From: Psychromonas ossibalaenae ATCC BAA-1528 | GTDB lineage: Bacteria > Pseudomonadota > Gammaproteobacteria > Enterobacterales > Psychromonadaceae | NCBI RefSeq assembly: GCF_000381745.1 | Contig: NZ_KB906986.1 | Location: 19,936-83,935, forward strand | DNA length: 64,000 nt | Direction of reading: 5' to 3' | In this document: positions 35,093-43,772 of the stretch, in pieces | Layout: each line of letters begins with the position of its first letter | How positions within the stretch are numbered: position 1 is the stretch's first letter | The notes under the pieces: generated by a model | What the model was told of the DNA's origin: nothing | Database searches by the model: none | What the model saw: only the letters and a program-made list of their open reading frames with translations | Position numbers and translations under genes: made by a program

Positions 35093-35962
35093 TTAACCTG
35101 ATAAATGATTACGATACTGTTTAGGGGTGATGCCAAGAAGCTTTTTAAAGCAGCGTCCCATATGACTTTGATTAGAAAAACCGCACTGCAGCGCGATATC
35201 AGCAAGCGACAGCCTGGTTGTTGAAGCAAGCAGTTTTACCTGTTTAATTCGAACTGTGGTTATATATTCCTGCGGCGTCTGCGCCATATTTTCTTTAAAC
35301 ATACGGCAGAAGTGATACTCACTTAACTGCGCGGCAGCCGCTAATTCAGCAAGAAATATCTGCCGATGAGAATACGTATGGATATAATCACAAACCTGCG
35401 CCAGCACTGTCGGCGCTAAGCCGCCTTTCACTGTATCGGTAAATTTAGCAGCCCCTAAATTCTGCAGCATGGTAACTAAAATTGTATTAGTCACCTGCTC
35501 CATTAACATGTGATTATTAGTATCACACCAGTCGCTGTTAACCATTTGATGGCGGAACATTGATTCTAATCCGCTGTTTTCGGCAAAGGTAAGCTCGGGT
35601 AATGAAAGTCTGCGCGGATCTATATCAAAAGTTTTCAAAGCTAATTGTTTTAAATAATTATCATCAAAATAGAGGTGCATAAACTGCTGCGGACGACCAA
35701 GCTGCCAGTGACTTTCACTGTCTTTAGGCATCAGACAAAAACGTCCCGGCGCACCATAACCAGAGCGAATATCCGTTCTGTGGGTTTCAAACCCGCCGCT
35801 GAGATACATGCTTAATGTATGCTGTTTGTCGTTAGCATAAAATAACCGCTCATGATCATTCTGATAATGCGCCCACGCTAACCCGCCGTTTAAGGATTTT
35901 TGCCGGAAACAGACCTTACTCGACTGTTCAAAGCTGATATCTTTTCCCTGTTTATCCTTCAT
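35093..35962 (-). CDS. AraC-family transcriptional regulator
   Basis: 289 residues from ATG at 35962, which has AAGGA upstream. A longer frame to 36148 would overlap the divergent gene and adds 62 residues with no domain character. The N-terminal cupin-like sensing domain (to about 180) precedes two helix-turn-helix units: IFLAELAAAAQLSEYHFCRMFKE and LSLADIALQCGFSNQSHMGRCFKK, ending LGITPKQYR. It is divergent from an EamA-family exporter with a shared promoter region of 176 bases, so it probably controls that gene. The effector is unknown. Confidence 0.87.
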   Translation of the reverse strand: MKDKQGKDISFEQSSKVCFRQKSLNGGLAWAHYQNDHERLFYANDKQHTLSMYLSGGFETHRTDIRSGYGAPGRFCLMPKDSESHWQLGRPQQFMHLYFDDNYLKQLALKTFDIDPRRLSLPELTFAENSGLESMFRHQMVNSDWCDTNNHMLMEQVTNTILVTMLQNLGAAKFTDTVKGGLAPTVLAQVCDYIHTYSHRQIFLAELAAAAQLSEYHFCRMFKENMAQTPQEYITTVRIKQVKLLASTTRLSLADIALQCGFSNQSHMGRCFKKLLGITPKQYRNHLSG

Positions 35963-36138
35963 CAATATGCACATCCTTTTATAACACTTATTAATAAGCC
36001 TAACCGTTAACAGCAGACCGCTCAAGAAATCAGAAAATAAAAGCGCAATATCGTGATAGTTTTGCAAAGTTCGTGACAGAAGCCTTTCGCCGTACAGACA
36101 ATAATAGTGTGGTAAGAAGTGTTCAATAAGGAGATAAA

Positions 36139-37077
36139 ATGTCTGCACTATTATATTTTGTAATGATCTTAACCTGGGGCTTTTCCTGGATAGCTATCAA
36201 ATGGCAGCATGGTCCCGTGCCGATGGAGGTCTCGATATTCTACCGCTTTGCAATTGCTGCCTGTCTTATGTTTATCGGCGGCTGGTATTTAAAAAAACTG
36301 CAGAAAACCAACCGCCGTCAACATCTGTTTTTTGCTCTGCAGGGATTGTGTTTATTCTGTTGTAATTTTATCGCGTTTTACAGCTCCACAAGTTATATCG
36401 CCAGCGGCCTGACTGCAGTGGTAATGGCCACAGCCCCTATTTTCAATGCTGTGCATGGTAAATTATTTTATAAAACGCCGACTAGTCAGAACTTTTGGCT
36501 TGGTGTTGCAGTCGGACTTACTGGTATTAGCCTGCTGTTTGCCGGAGACCTGCTGCAGACAGACTGGTCAGTACAAGTATTGATAGGCTTAGCTTATGCG
36601 CTGGCTGGTACCTGGTGTTTCTCAATTGGAAATATGATCAGTATTCGTAACAGCCGCGGCAGTATTCAGCCCTTTACTGCTACCAGTTATGCCATGCTGT
36701 ACGGCTGCATCGCTTTATTTTCTTTAATTACTTTCAAAGGGCTGGCCTTTGAAATCAGCATCAGCCCTCTGTACTTAGGCAGTTTATTCTATTTAGCAGT
36801 GCCGGCATCAGTGATTGGGTTTACCGTTTACCTAGTTTTAGTTGACCGCATCGGAGCCAACAGCGCCGCATATCTGTTAGTTATTACCCCCATTGTTGCG
36901 CTGCTGGTATCGAGTGTTTATGAAGATTATCAATGGACAACATACTCAAGTGTCGGTCTGCTGTCTGCAGTATTGGGCAGCTTTTTAACCCAGTACAAAA
37001 AACCGCTGTTTTCTCTGTTTAATCGAACTAAAGTGACAGCCGAAAAATCAGAAAAGGAATCTGTACTGGGAAATTAA
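36139..37077 (+). CDS. EamA/DMT-family exporter
   Basis: 312 residues with ten predicted hydrophobic segments in two EamA halves (MILTWGFSWIAIKWQHGP at the start; LVDRIGANSAAYLLVITPIVALLVS in the second half). This is typical of RhaT/YdeD-like metabolite exporters. AAGGAG lies just upstream of the ATG. The divergent AraC gene is its likely regulator. The substrate is unknown; amino acid or metabolite export is usual. Confidence 0.88.
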   Translation: MSALLYFVMILTWGFSWIAIKWQHGPVPMEVSIFYRFAIAACLMFIGGWYLKKLQKTNRRQHLFFALQGLCLFCCNFIAFYSSTSYIASGLTAVVMATAPIFNAVHGKLFYKTPTSQNFWLGVAVGLTGISLLFAGDLLQTDWSVQVLIGLAYALAGTWCFSIGNMISIRNSRGSIQPFTATSYAMLYGCIALFSLITFKGLAFEISISPLYLGSLFYLAVPASVIGFTVYLVLVDRIGANSAAYLLVITPIVALLVSSVYEDYQWTTYSSVGLLSAVLGSFLTQYKKPLFSLFNRTKVTAEKSEKESVLGN

Positions 37078-37095
37078 AAGTGGAATGGGACGAGT

Positions 37096-37314
37096 TATAC
37101 CAATCCGCTTAATATTATGAACTCTTTTAGGGAATGAAGCTTCTGCCTCTACTCATACCATTCCGCATAATTAAATGGCCTGAAATTACGAAGGGAAAAT
37201 TAATGATAGTAAGGCGTTTGATTGAGCAATAGCCGGCTATTGAGATTGAAGACAACGAAGCTATCGTTAATTTTAACCAGTAAGACTGATCAGATATTTA
37301 TACAGATTGGTATC
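37096..37314. mobile_element. MITE of the ATACCAATC family
   Basis: About 219 bp with ends TTATACCAATCCG (37095-37107) and, on the other strand, TGATACCAATCTG, so the terminal repeats share ATACCAATC-G. A perfect 16-bp palindrome, CAATAGCCGGCTATTG, sits inside. It has no coding capacity. It lies in the gap between the convergent EamA and hexokinase genes. Confidence 0.75.
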
Positions 37315-37354
37315 AGTATTACGCAGTTAAAACCGCACTTCCAAATAAAAACAA

Positions 37355-37384
37355 AAAAAGGCTTACAGATAACTGCAAGCCTTT
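37355..37384 (-). terminator. Terminator of hexokinase gene
   Basis: AAAGGCTTACAG and CTGCAAGCCTTT form a stem with one mismatch and an ATAA-type loop. On the minus strand it is followed by TTTTTTTG, 22 bases after the hexokinase stop. Confidence 0.75.
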
Positions 37385-37406
37385 CTAACTAACTGATTTA
37401 GAAAAC

Positions 37407-38702
37407 TTATCCAACAAGGCCAGCAATTGCACTGCCGATAACCGGCGCATTTTCTACTTCAATCGTTTTAAAGTAGTAACCGCGGCTGTTAAGCAGGTCG
37501 CTAAGGTAAGCTTCACACTTAGCACGTAAACCATGCAGTTTATGGTAGGTCGAGCCGTCAACATTAATACATACCGGATATAAAGGACTGCGTCCTGCAT
37601 CTCCTTTAACAACAGCGGCTGCGATATTAACTGCGGTTAATTTTGCAGAGCGGTCAATCAGATCAAGTACCAGGTAATATAATATTTCACGATCCGCTTC
37701 GAGAATGGCATCACTGCAGAACGGCGCAACGACATTAAACGGGTTTTCAAGAAACAGACTTAAATCAGCAGTTTCCAAACAGTTTAAAGCACTAATTTCA
37801 GCAGCTGCAGATTCAGAGAACAAACCGTCTTTGGCAGCCTGCTTGATTCCTTCAAGAGCAACTTCACCAAGATAGCGGCCGGAAATCATCTTTTCAAAAA
37901 TGTAAGCGCCAGGGTTTGCCGTTGATGCATCAAACTGTTTATCAATAATACCCTGCGGACATTTATTGAAATTACCAGACTCAACATTAATAACCTGCGC
38001 TCCGTCAACAGATTCAATCTTATCAATATTACGGTTACTTTCAACATACGCGGTATTTGTACCGGTTCCAAGAATAAATCCGATATAACCGTCACATCTG
38101 CGTTGTTCGCCAACCGCTTTACCGGCAAGAAGCGCAGCCACGGTATCATTTAACAGTACCAGTTTTTTGCCTTTGTGCCCTCTTTCTGCCAGCGCTTCAA
38201 GAAGACCTGCACCAATGTATTCTCCTACAACTTCAGGCACTTTTACTTCTTTGGTCCAGCACAGCAGTTTTCCATCTTTTTCAGGAGAAATCTCCGTCGG
38301 GTAGGAAAAACAAAAACCAATTGAATCAGACTTATTGATAACCGGCTCAAGATAATCACAAAGGGCTGTATAGAATTCCTCTCTGCTTAATTCATGTGCA
38401 ATACCCGGCATCTGGTATTTCTTAAAATGTTCAATATCCACACGGCCATGTTCGTCAAATGACGCAGTACAAACACGTAAATTAGTACCGCCGGCATCCA
38501 GAACAATGACCGGTTTATTAGCCGGCACTGAAGAATCAGCACTTACGTAGGATGCAATCATTGCCAGAGATGAGTCATTTCCAGCTAAACCGTCACGCAT
38601 CTCAGAACAGAAATCATCAAGCATGGCATCGGCATCAATTCCACTTGCAGACATTTCATTCTTTTTTAAAAAACTATCAACTTTACTCTTTGTAACTAAC
38701 AT
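37407..38702 (-). CDS. Hexokinase (eukaryote-type hexokinase family)
   Basis: 431 residues. The sugar-kinase phosphate-1 motif is VIVLDAGGTNLRVC (about residues 65-78). The hexokinase sugar-binding block is GFCFSYPTEISPEKDGKLL...WTKEV. The catalytic Asp is in LLNDTVAALLAG and the phosphate-2 loop is GFILGTGTNTAYVE. These blocks are those of the two-domain hexokinase_1/hexokinase_2 family found in eukaryotes, Bacteroides and spirochaetes, not the ROK or bacterial glucokinase families usual in gammaproteobacteria. It should phosphorylate glucose and related hexoses with ATP in the cytoplasm. AAAGGA precedes the ATG. It is a single gene without sugar-transport neighbours. Confidence 0.9.
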   Translation of the reverse strand: MLVTKSKVDSFLKKNEMSASGIDADAMLDDFCSEMRDGLAGNDSSLAMIASYVSADSSVPANKPVIVLDAGGTNLRVCTASFDEHGRVDIEHFKKYQMPGIAHELSREEFYTALCDYLEPVINKSDSIGFCFSYPTEISPEKDGKLLCWTKEVKVPEVVGEYIGAGLLEALAERGHKGKKLVLLNDTVAALLAGKAVGEQRRCDGYIGFILGTGTNTAYVESNRNIDKIESVDGAQVINVESGNFNKCPQGIIDKQFDASTANPGAYIFEKMISGRYLGEVALEGIKQAAKDGLFSESAAAEISALNCLETADLSLFLENPFNVVAPFCSDAILEADREILYYLVLDLIDRSAKLTAVNIAAAVVKGDAGRSPLYPVCINVDGSTYHKLHGLRAKCEAYLSDLLNSRGYYFKTIEVENAPVIGSAIAGLVG

Positions 38703-39214
38703 AACTTGGATCCTTTATAATTTACCTAATAATGATTCTAAATTCGTAATTAAAAGTTTCTTTGCAGAGGCATTCTCGACACAAAAAAATGTCAAAATGC
38801 AGGACATCCGTTTTCCCCCATAATACAGTTTCACTAATTTTATCTGAGACAAGGCGAAATTAATACTCCGATAATCAACAAGGTCATAAAAATATTCAAT
38901 ACAATTAAATAGTTATGATTCTTATTCTTATCTGATTTAAAAAACGGTCATTTTATACATTAAACAAAAAGCTCATCCTGTCCATATTTTGTTTCGTTAC
39001 CCAGTTCTGCGTGGAATTCACATGTTCAGCAGCATGTTAAACACAAGCTGTTAAGAGGCAGAGCAGAGCACAGGAATGAGGAATTCTTGCGCATATTTTC
39101 CCTGATAAAATAACTGTTTAATTAATTTTTATGAAATCTACTGCAGTATTTGCTAAAATCTTTTCTGCGACATAAATACACAAGACAGAGCGAAAGTGCT
39201 CTAAATGAGGATTA
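38703..39214. other. 512-base divergent intergenic region
   Basis: AT-rich sequence between the divergent hexokinase and BCCT genes, expected to carry both promoters. I see no convincing -35/-10 pair, operator palindrome, repeat or small gene in it. Confidence 0.5.
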
Positions 39215-40792
39215 ATGAGTTTAAATAAGGATAAATACAGTATAGATAACACCGATTATACTGTCGGGCAGGATAACGTTCAAAAATGGGGATTTGATGT
39301 ACACAACCCGGTTTTTGGTATCAGTGCAGGTTTAATTGCCATTTTTTTAATTGCCATTTTGGTCGTTGAGCCGCAGACATCTAAAGCCGCATTAGATGGT
39401 TTAAAAGGGCAGATTATTGATACATTTGACGGCTTATTTATGTGGTCTGCAAATATTTTTGTCATCTTCTGTCTGGGGCTGGCCGTATCACCTTACGGAA
39501 AAATTCGCTTAGGCGGCGATGATGCAGAAGCTGATTATTCAACGCTTTCATGGGTAGCTATGCTGTTTGCAGCCGGCATGGGCATAGGTTTAATGTTCTG
39601 GGGAGTTGCAGAGCCCGTCGCGTATTATACCGGCTGGTATGAAACGCCGCTTAATGTGGCAGCGAATACACCGGAAGCTGCTCAGCTTGCTCTCGGAGCA
39701 ACAATGTTCCACTGGGGACTGCACCCTTGGGCTATTTATGGCGTGGTGGCATTATCATTAGCCTTTTTTGCCTATAACAAAGGCCTGCCGCTTTCGATGC
39801 GTTCTATCTTTTATCCTATTTTGGGAGATCGCACCTGGGGATGGGCAGGACATGTCGTCGATATTCTAGCGGTATTAGCAACCCTGTTTGGTCTTGCAAC
39901 ATCATTAGGTTTAGGGGCACAACAAGCGGCCAGTGGTTTCCAGCATGTATTTGGAATTGCAGGCGACCTTCCCCTGCAGGTAGGCATTATTGTGGTGGTT
40001 ACTCTGCTTGCGGTTGTCTCTGTTATTCGCGGCCTTGAAGGCGGTGTTAAAGTCATTAGTAACATTAATATGTTACTTGCTATTGTATTGGTGGTATTTG
40101 TTGCGCTGGTTACTTTTGCGGTTTCGATGGGCACCATTCCAACAACGATAATGGCTTATGCTGAAAATATTATCCCTTTAAGCAATCCAATCGGCCGTGA
40201 AGATCAAACTTGGATGCACGGCTGGACAGTCGTCTACTGGGCATGGTGGATTTCATGGTCACCATTTGTTGGTATGTTTATAGCGCGTATCTCTCGCGGC
40301 CGTACTGTACGTGAATTTATTACCGCAGTATTAATTGTACCGACCGCAGTAACTGTATTGTGGATGTCAGTTTTCGGTGGTGTCGCTATTGACCAGATCA
40401 TTAATAATGTCGGTACATTAGGCTCTGAAGGTTTGACAGATGTTCCTCTTGCCATGTTCCAGATGTTTGATGCACTACCACTAGGCAGCTTATTATCCAT
40501 GCTTGCTGTATTACTGGTGCTGGTTTTCTTTATTACCTCTTCAGATTCCGGTTCACTGGTAATAGACAGCATTACCGCAGGCGGTAAAGTTGACGCTCCT
40601 ATTCCACAGCGTGTTTTTTGGGCTGCAATCGAGGGCGCTATCGCAGCAGCTTTACTCTGGATTGGCGGCACCGAGGCGATTCAAGCGTTACAAGCAGGAA
40701 CTATTTCTACTGCCCTGCCCTTTACCATTATTTTATTAATAATGTGTGTAAGCTTGTTAATGGGCATGCGCACAGAAAAGCATAGAAAATAG
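39215..40792 (+). CDS. BCCT-family sodium/betaine-choline-carnitine transporter
   Basis: 525 residues with about 12 transmembrane segments. The BCCT signature regions are present: FAAGMGIGLMFWGVAEPV near TM3-4, FHWGLHPWAIYG, and the Trp-rich WTVVYWAWWISWSPFVGMF motif, followed by RISRGRTVREF. The Gly-Met-Gly-Ile-Gly stretch is typical of sodium-coupled members such as BetP. It probably imports betaine or choline-type osmolytes, fitting a marine cell. There is no long regulatory C-terminal tail. GAGG precedes the ATG. A strong terminator follows. Confidence 0.93.
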   Translation: MSLNKDKYSIDNTDYTVGQDNVQKWGFDVHNPVFGISAGLIAIFLIAILVVEPQTSKAALDGLKGQIIDTFDGLFMWSANIFVIFCLGLAVSPYGKIRLGGDDAEADYSTLSWVAMLFAAGMGIGLMFWGVAEPVAYYTGWYETPLNVAANTPEAAQLALGATMFHWGLHPWAIYGVVALSLAFFAYNKGLPLSMRSIFYPILGDRTWGWAGHVVDILAVLATLFGLATSLGLGAQQAASGFQHVFGIAGDLPLQVGIIVVVTLLAVVSVIRGLEGGVKVISNINMLLAIVLVVFVALVTFAVSMGTIPTTIMAYAENIIPLSNPIGREDQTWMHGWTVVYWAWWISWSPFVGMFIARISRGRTVREFITAVLIVPTAVTVLWMSVFGGVAIDQIINNVGTLGSEGLTDVPLAMFQMFDALPLGSLLSMLAVLLVLVFFITSSDSGSLVIDSITAGGKVDAPIPQRVFWAAIEGAIAAALLWIGGTEAIQALQAGTISTALPFTIILLIMCVSLLMGMRTEKHRK

Positions 40793-40817
40793 GTTTAATA
40801 AACGTTAAATAAATTAA

Positions 40818-40853
40818 AAGCCGATTGATTAATAATCAATCGGCTTTTTTATT
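40818..40853. terminator. Bidirectional terminator between BCCT and exonuclease genes
   Basis: AAAAGCCGATTGATT and AATCAATCGGCTTTT pair perfectly over 15 bp with a short loop, flanked by T-runs on both strands, between convergent stop codons. Confidence 0.88.
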
Positions 40854-40864
40854 TTCTTATTTCA

Positions 40865-41581
40865 TCACAACCACAGTTTTTTAATAGCGGTATCAGGGCT
40901 GAAATGATGCCTAATCTGCGCCTGTAATAACTCCGCAGTTGCAATAGCATCAGTTAACGCATCGTGAGGTTGATAAGTAGGTAAGCTGTAACGTAAACGG
41001 CTGTTTGCAAGACGGATTGATTCAGATCGCCTACCCTTAAGCCAGTTAATAATCCCCTGCGAATGGGTCCGCTGGATATCGGCCTCAATCTGCATGGTAT
41101 CAACAACAGGAAAGACAATACCTTCATTAATCAGAGCACGTAAATTTCGATCAAAAAAATCCCGCTCGATGCGGCGATAATGAACCACCACCACTTTCCC
41201 AGCAAGTTCGTCTAAAAGACGCTCCAGAATACGCCGTAAATCAGGTGCATCTTCCAAGTCCGAGTGGGTGATACCATGAATAATAATCGAGTCTTCTTTT
41301 AAATTATCCTGCGGATTGATATACCAGCTTTTGGCTTTCCGGCAAAAAATTCGTTGTAAATTAAAGGGTACCAGGCCGATACTGATGATGCTGTTCTGCT
41401 GCGAATCTAAGCCGGTAGTTTCAAAATCAAGTGCTACAAAATCAATATCACTTAATTTAGTTTCATCATGATAAGTGCCGGTGTTATAAAACTTCTGTAG
41501 ACGCAGATCTTTACTTTCCTTCGCTTTTACATGTAAAAAAGCATCCCAGTTTAAGATCTCTTTATTAGTAAAATTATGCAT
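40865..41581 (-). CDS. DEDDh 3'-5' exonuclease (DNA polymerase III epsilon-like)
   Basis: 238 residues. ExoI motif DFVALDFETTGLDSQQNS, ExoII region VVVHYRRIERDFF and ExoIII motif YQPHDALTDAIATAEL give a complete DEDDh active site. It lacks the C-terminal alpha-subunit-binding tail of DnaQ, so it is probably a stand-alone proofreading-like or repair exonuclease. It is 10 bases after the cNMP/CBS protein gene and surely co-transcribed. This exonuclease/CBS-nucleotidyltransferase pairing recurs in marine gammaproteobacteria. Confidence 0.88.
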   Translation of the reverse strand: MHNFTNKEILNWDAFLHVKAKESKDLRLQKFYNTGTYHDETKLSDIDFVALDFETTGLDSQQNSIISIGLVPFNLQRIFCRKAKSWYINPQDNLKEDSIIIHGITHSDLEDAPDLRRILERLLDELAGKVVVVHYRRIERDFFDRNLRALINEGIVFPVVDTMQIEADIQRTHSQGIINWLKGRRSESIRLANSRLRYSLPTYQPHDALTDAIATAELLQAQIRHHFSPDTAIKKLWL

Positions 41582-41591
41582 TCATTAACCT

Positions 41592-43469
41592 TTAAAGTTT
41601 GTTGGCACTATAACGATATTTCAAAAAGTTCTGTGCATTGCTCAAAACCAGAAAGGCATCCTTAAGATTACGTCTTTCAAAATCAGACATATTTTCAGGC
41701 TCGATATTATTATCCGGCTCAATTTCAGACTCAATATCTAATGCCTGATGGCGCAGACGCACCAGAGAGATGAGCTCCATAGCATGCTGCAGATCTGCTC
41801 CTTTGGATTTTGGCAGAATGCCCGCCTCAATAATATCTTCTAAGCGGTCAAATGAATTTTGTGACTGGGAACCAATGGCGAGTGCGTGTACCCGGATCAG
41901 ATCCGCCAATGGGGCTGTACCACGGCGTTTTAAATTAATCGAGTTGTTATGGCGTCCGTCATTTTCCATCACGAAATCTTTAAAGAATCCCAATGGGGGT
42001 TTGCGGTTAAGCGCGTTACGCGCCAGGCAGGCTAAAAAGCGGTTATTTTTTCTGGCCCTACGCAGAATAAAGCCATTTAGCTGTTCTGCCCATTTTACCC
42101 GGCCGTAAACGCCAGTAAGATCAAAGAAAATAGAACTGTTTAATAAAGCCTGCGGGTTGGGGTTATCTATCCAGTCTGCAAAACAATCTTCCCACTGCGA
42201 CTGAGTTTTACGATACTCCGGATTGGTTGCCATAATATCTCCGGTGCAGTAACTATAACCACAGGCGGCCAGGCCGTCGCAGACAAAACTGGCTAGTTTT
42301 TCAAAATATTCACCATGTTGACTGACTTCATAACTGTTATCGAGAATAAAAGCATTGTCCTGATCCGTGACTATCAGCTGCTCATCACGTGCCATTGAGC
42401 CAAGCGCTAAAAAACAGTAAGGGACTGGCGGCGGGCCGAATTTCTCTTCTGCGAGTTCTAATAACCGCTGTTTAAAGCTGCGGCCGATTTCCGAAATTGC
42501 GCGGCCCACCATATGAGAATTGGCATCTTCATTAACCATACGTACAAAACAGTCTTTTAACTGCGTAGAGAGAAGGACTAAATCCTCTGTACTCTGCTGC
42601 TGAAAAATACTGCTTACAAATAACAGACTATTTTGAGATTCATAGCGGATAATGTCAGAGACTTCAATCAAACCAATGGGTTGTTTATTTTTAAGAATAG
42701 GCAGATGGTGAACATTATAACGAAGCATGATCAGCATCGCTTCAAAGATATAAGCGTTATGGTCCAGTGAGATTAACTCGGTCGACATCACTTCAGAAAC
42801 TGGATTATCAACACTTAATCCCGATGCGATCACTTTAGCACAGAGGTCATGCTCAGTAATAATACCAACAAAACTGTTACCCTGTTGATCGTCTACATCC
42901 GGATCAGTAATCAGTGCTGCGGAGATATTTTCTTCCGCCATTATCTGCGCAACAGACTGAATAGAACTGCTGTTAGCAAGCATCAGCGGTTCCCGCGTCA
43001 GCAGGGTTTTCACTTTGGAAGTCGTCAGCGCATTGGCATCATCACTTTTACTTTCTACCGCTTGTTTTAAGCGGGTACTGTCTTCTGCCTCAACAAAGTC
43101 AGCAAAATCCTCATAACGCTCACACAAATCATTAAAAATGAACTCAGGAATACAATATAAAAGCGTATCCTTTACTGCTTTAGCAGGAAAACGCACTTTA
43201 TTGCGGGTCAGCAGCCCCATCTGTCCGAATAACTTCCCCTGGTCTAGGCGGTTATAAAGATCACCATTACGGCGGTATATCTCCACCACCCCACTGCGTA
43301 TCATATACAGATCATGAATTTTATCACCAAAATCAATAATGCGGCTGTCAGCCCGGTAGTAAGATATTTCAACACTTCGTGTCACTTCAAGTAATGCTTC
43401 TGCCGGAAGTTGATCAAAAGGGGCATACTGGCTGATAAAATCTTGAATTTCTAGTAGTTCGACTTCCAT
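41592..43469 (-). CDS. Cyclic-nucleotide-binding/CBS-domain protein with DUF294 nucleotidyltransferase
   Basis: 625 residues in four parts. A cNMP-binding cupin-like domain (about 15-130) has DSRIIDFGDKIHDLYMIRSG. Two CBS domains follow (about 155-285), ending HLPILKNKQPIGLIEVSD. The DUF294-type nucleotidyltransferase has LGSMARDEQLIVTDQDNA, the GS...DxD core (about 355-375). A helical DUF294 C-terminal domain (about 470-620) ends the protein. It resembles GlnD-type nucleotidyltransferases fused to ligand sensors; the target is unknown. It is first in a two-gene operon with a DEDDh exonuclease. GAGGG precedes the ATG. Confidence 0.9.
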   Translation of the reverse strand: MEVELLEIQDFISQYAPFDQLPAEALLEVTRSVEISYYRADSRIIDFGDKIHDLYMIRSGVVEIYRRNGDLYNRLDQGKLFGQMGLLTRNKVRFPAKAVKDTLLYCIPEFIFNDLCERYEDFADFVEAEDSTRLKQAVESKSDDANALTTSKVKTLLTREPLMLANSSSIQSVAQIMAEENISAALITDPDVDDQQGNSFVGIITEHDLCAKVIASGLSVDNPVSEVMSTELISLDHNAYIFEAMLIMLRYNVHHLPILKNKQPIGLIEVSDIIRYESQNSLLFVSSIFQQQSTEDLVLLSTQLKDCFVRMVNEDANSHMVGRAISEIGRSFKQRLLELAEEKFGPPPVPYCFLALGSMARDEQLIVTDQDNAFILDNSYEVSQHGEYFEKLASFVCDGLAACGYSYCTGDIMATNPEYRKTQSQWEDCFADWIDNPNPQALLNSSIFFDLTGVYGRVKWAEQLNGFILRRARKNNRFLACLARNALNRKPPLGFFKDFVMENDGRHNNSINLKRRGTAPLADLIRVHALAIGSQSQNSFDRLEDIIEAGILPKSKGADLQHAMELISLVRLRHQALDIESEIEPDNNIEPENMSDFERRNLKDAFLVLSNAQNFLKYRYSANKL

Positions 43470-43564
43470 TATTCCCTCGATTAGTGAGATAAAAAATAGT
43501 TTGATTTACAGCTATATTACACGTGTTGCTAGCAATGCCAATCATTAAGCGTTGTATTTATTCG

Positions 43565-43603
43565 ACGGAAAAATCAATAGGAACAATACGTTGATTATTC
43601 CGT
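43565..43603. promoter_or_regulatory. Inverted repeat in divergent promoter region
   Basis: ACGGAAAAATCAA (43565-43577) and TTGATTATTCCGT (43591-43603) are inverted arms with one mismatch and a 13-base spacer, between the divergent CBS-protein and calcium-binding-protein genes. It may be an operator. Confidence 0.4.
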
Positions 43604-43772
43604 AAGTGATTTAGCAAAGTCACAACACCATTATACAAACGAAAAATCAAACAGGAACCAATTTAAAGCCCCCTTAGCCTCTTCGACAAACAATCAATCA
43701 AAATTTTTAGTCAAGAATAAATCACATCGGCCGATATGGTAAATAATCACCATTATCTGCGAAGGCGGCATC

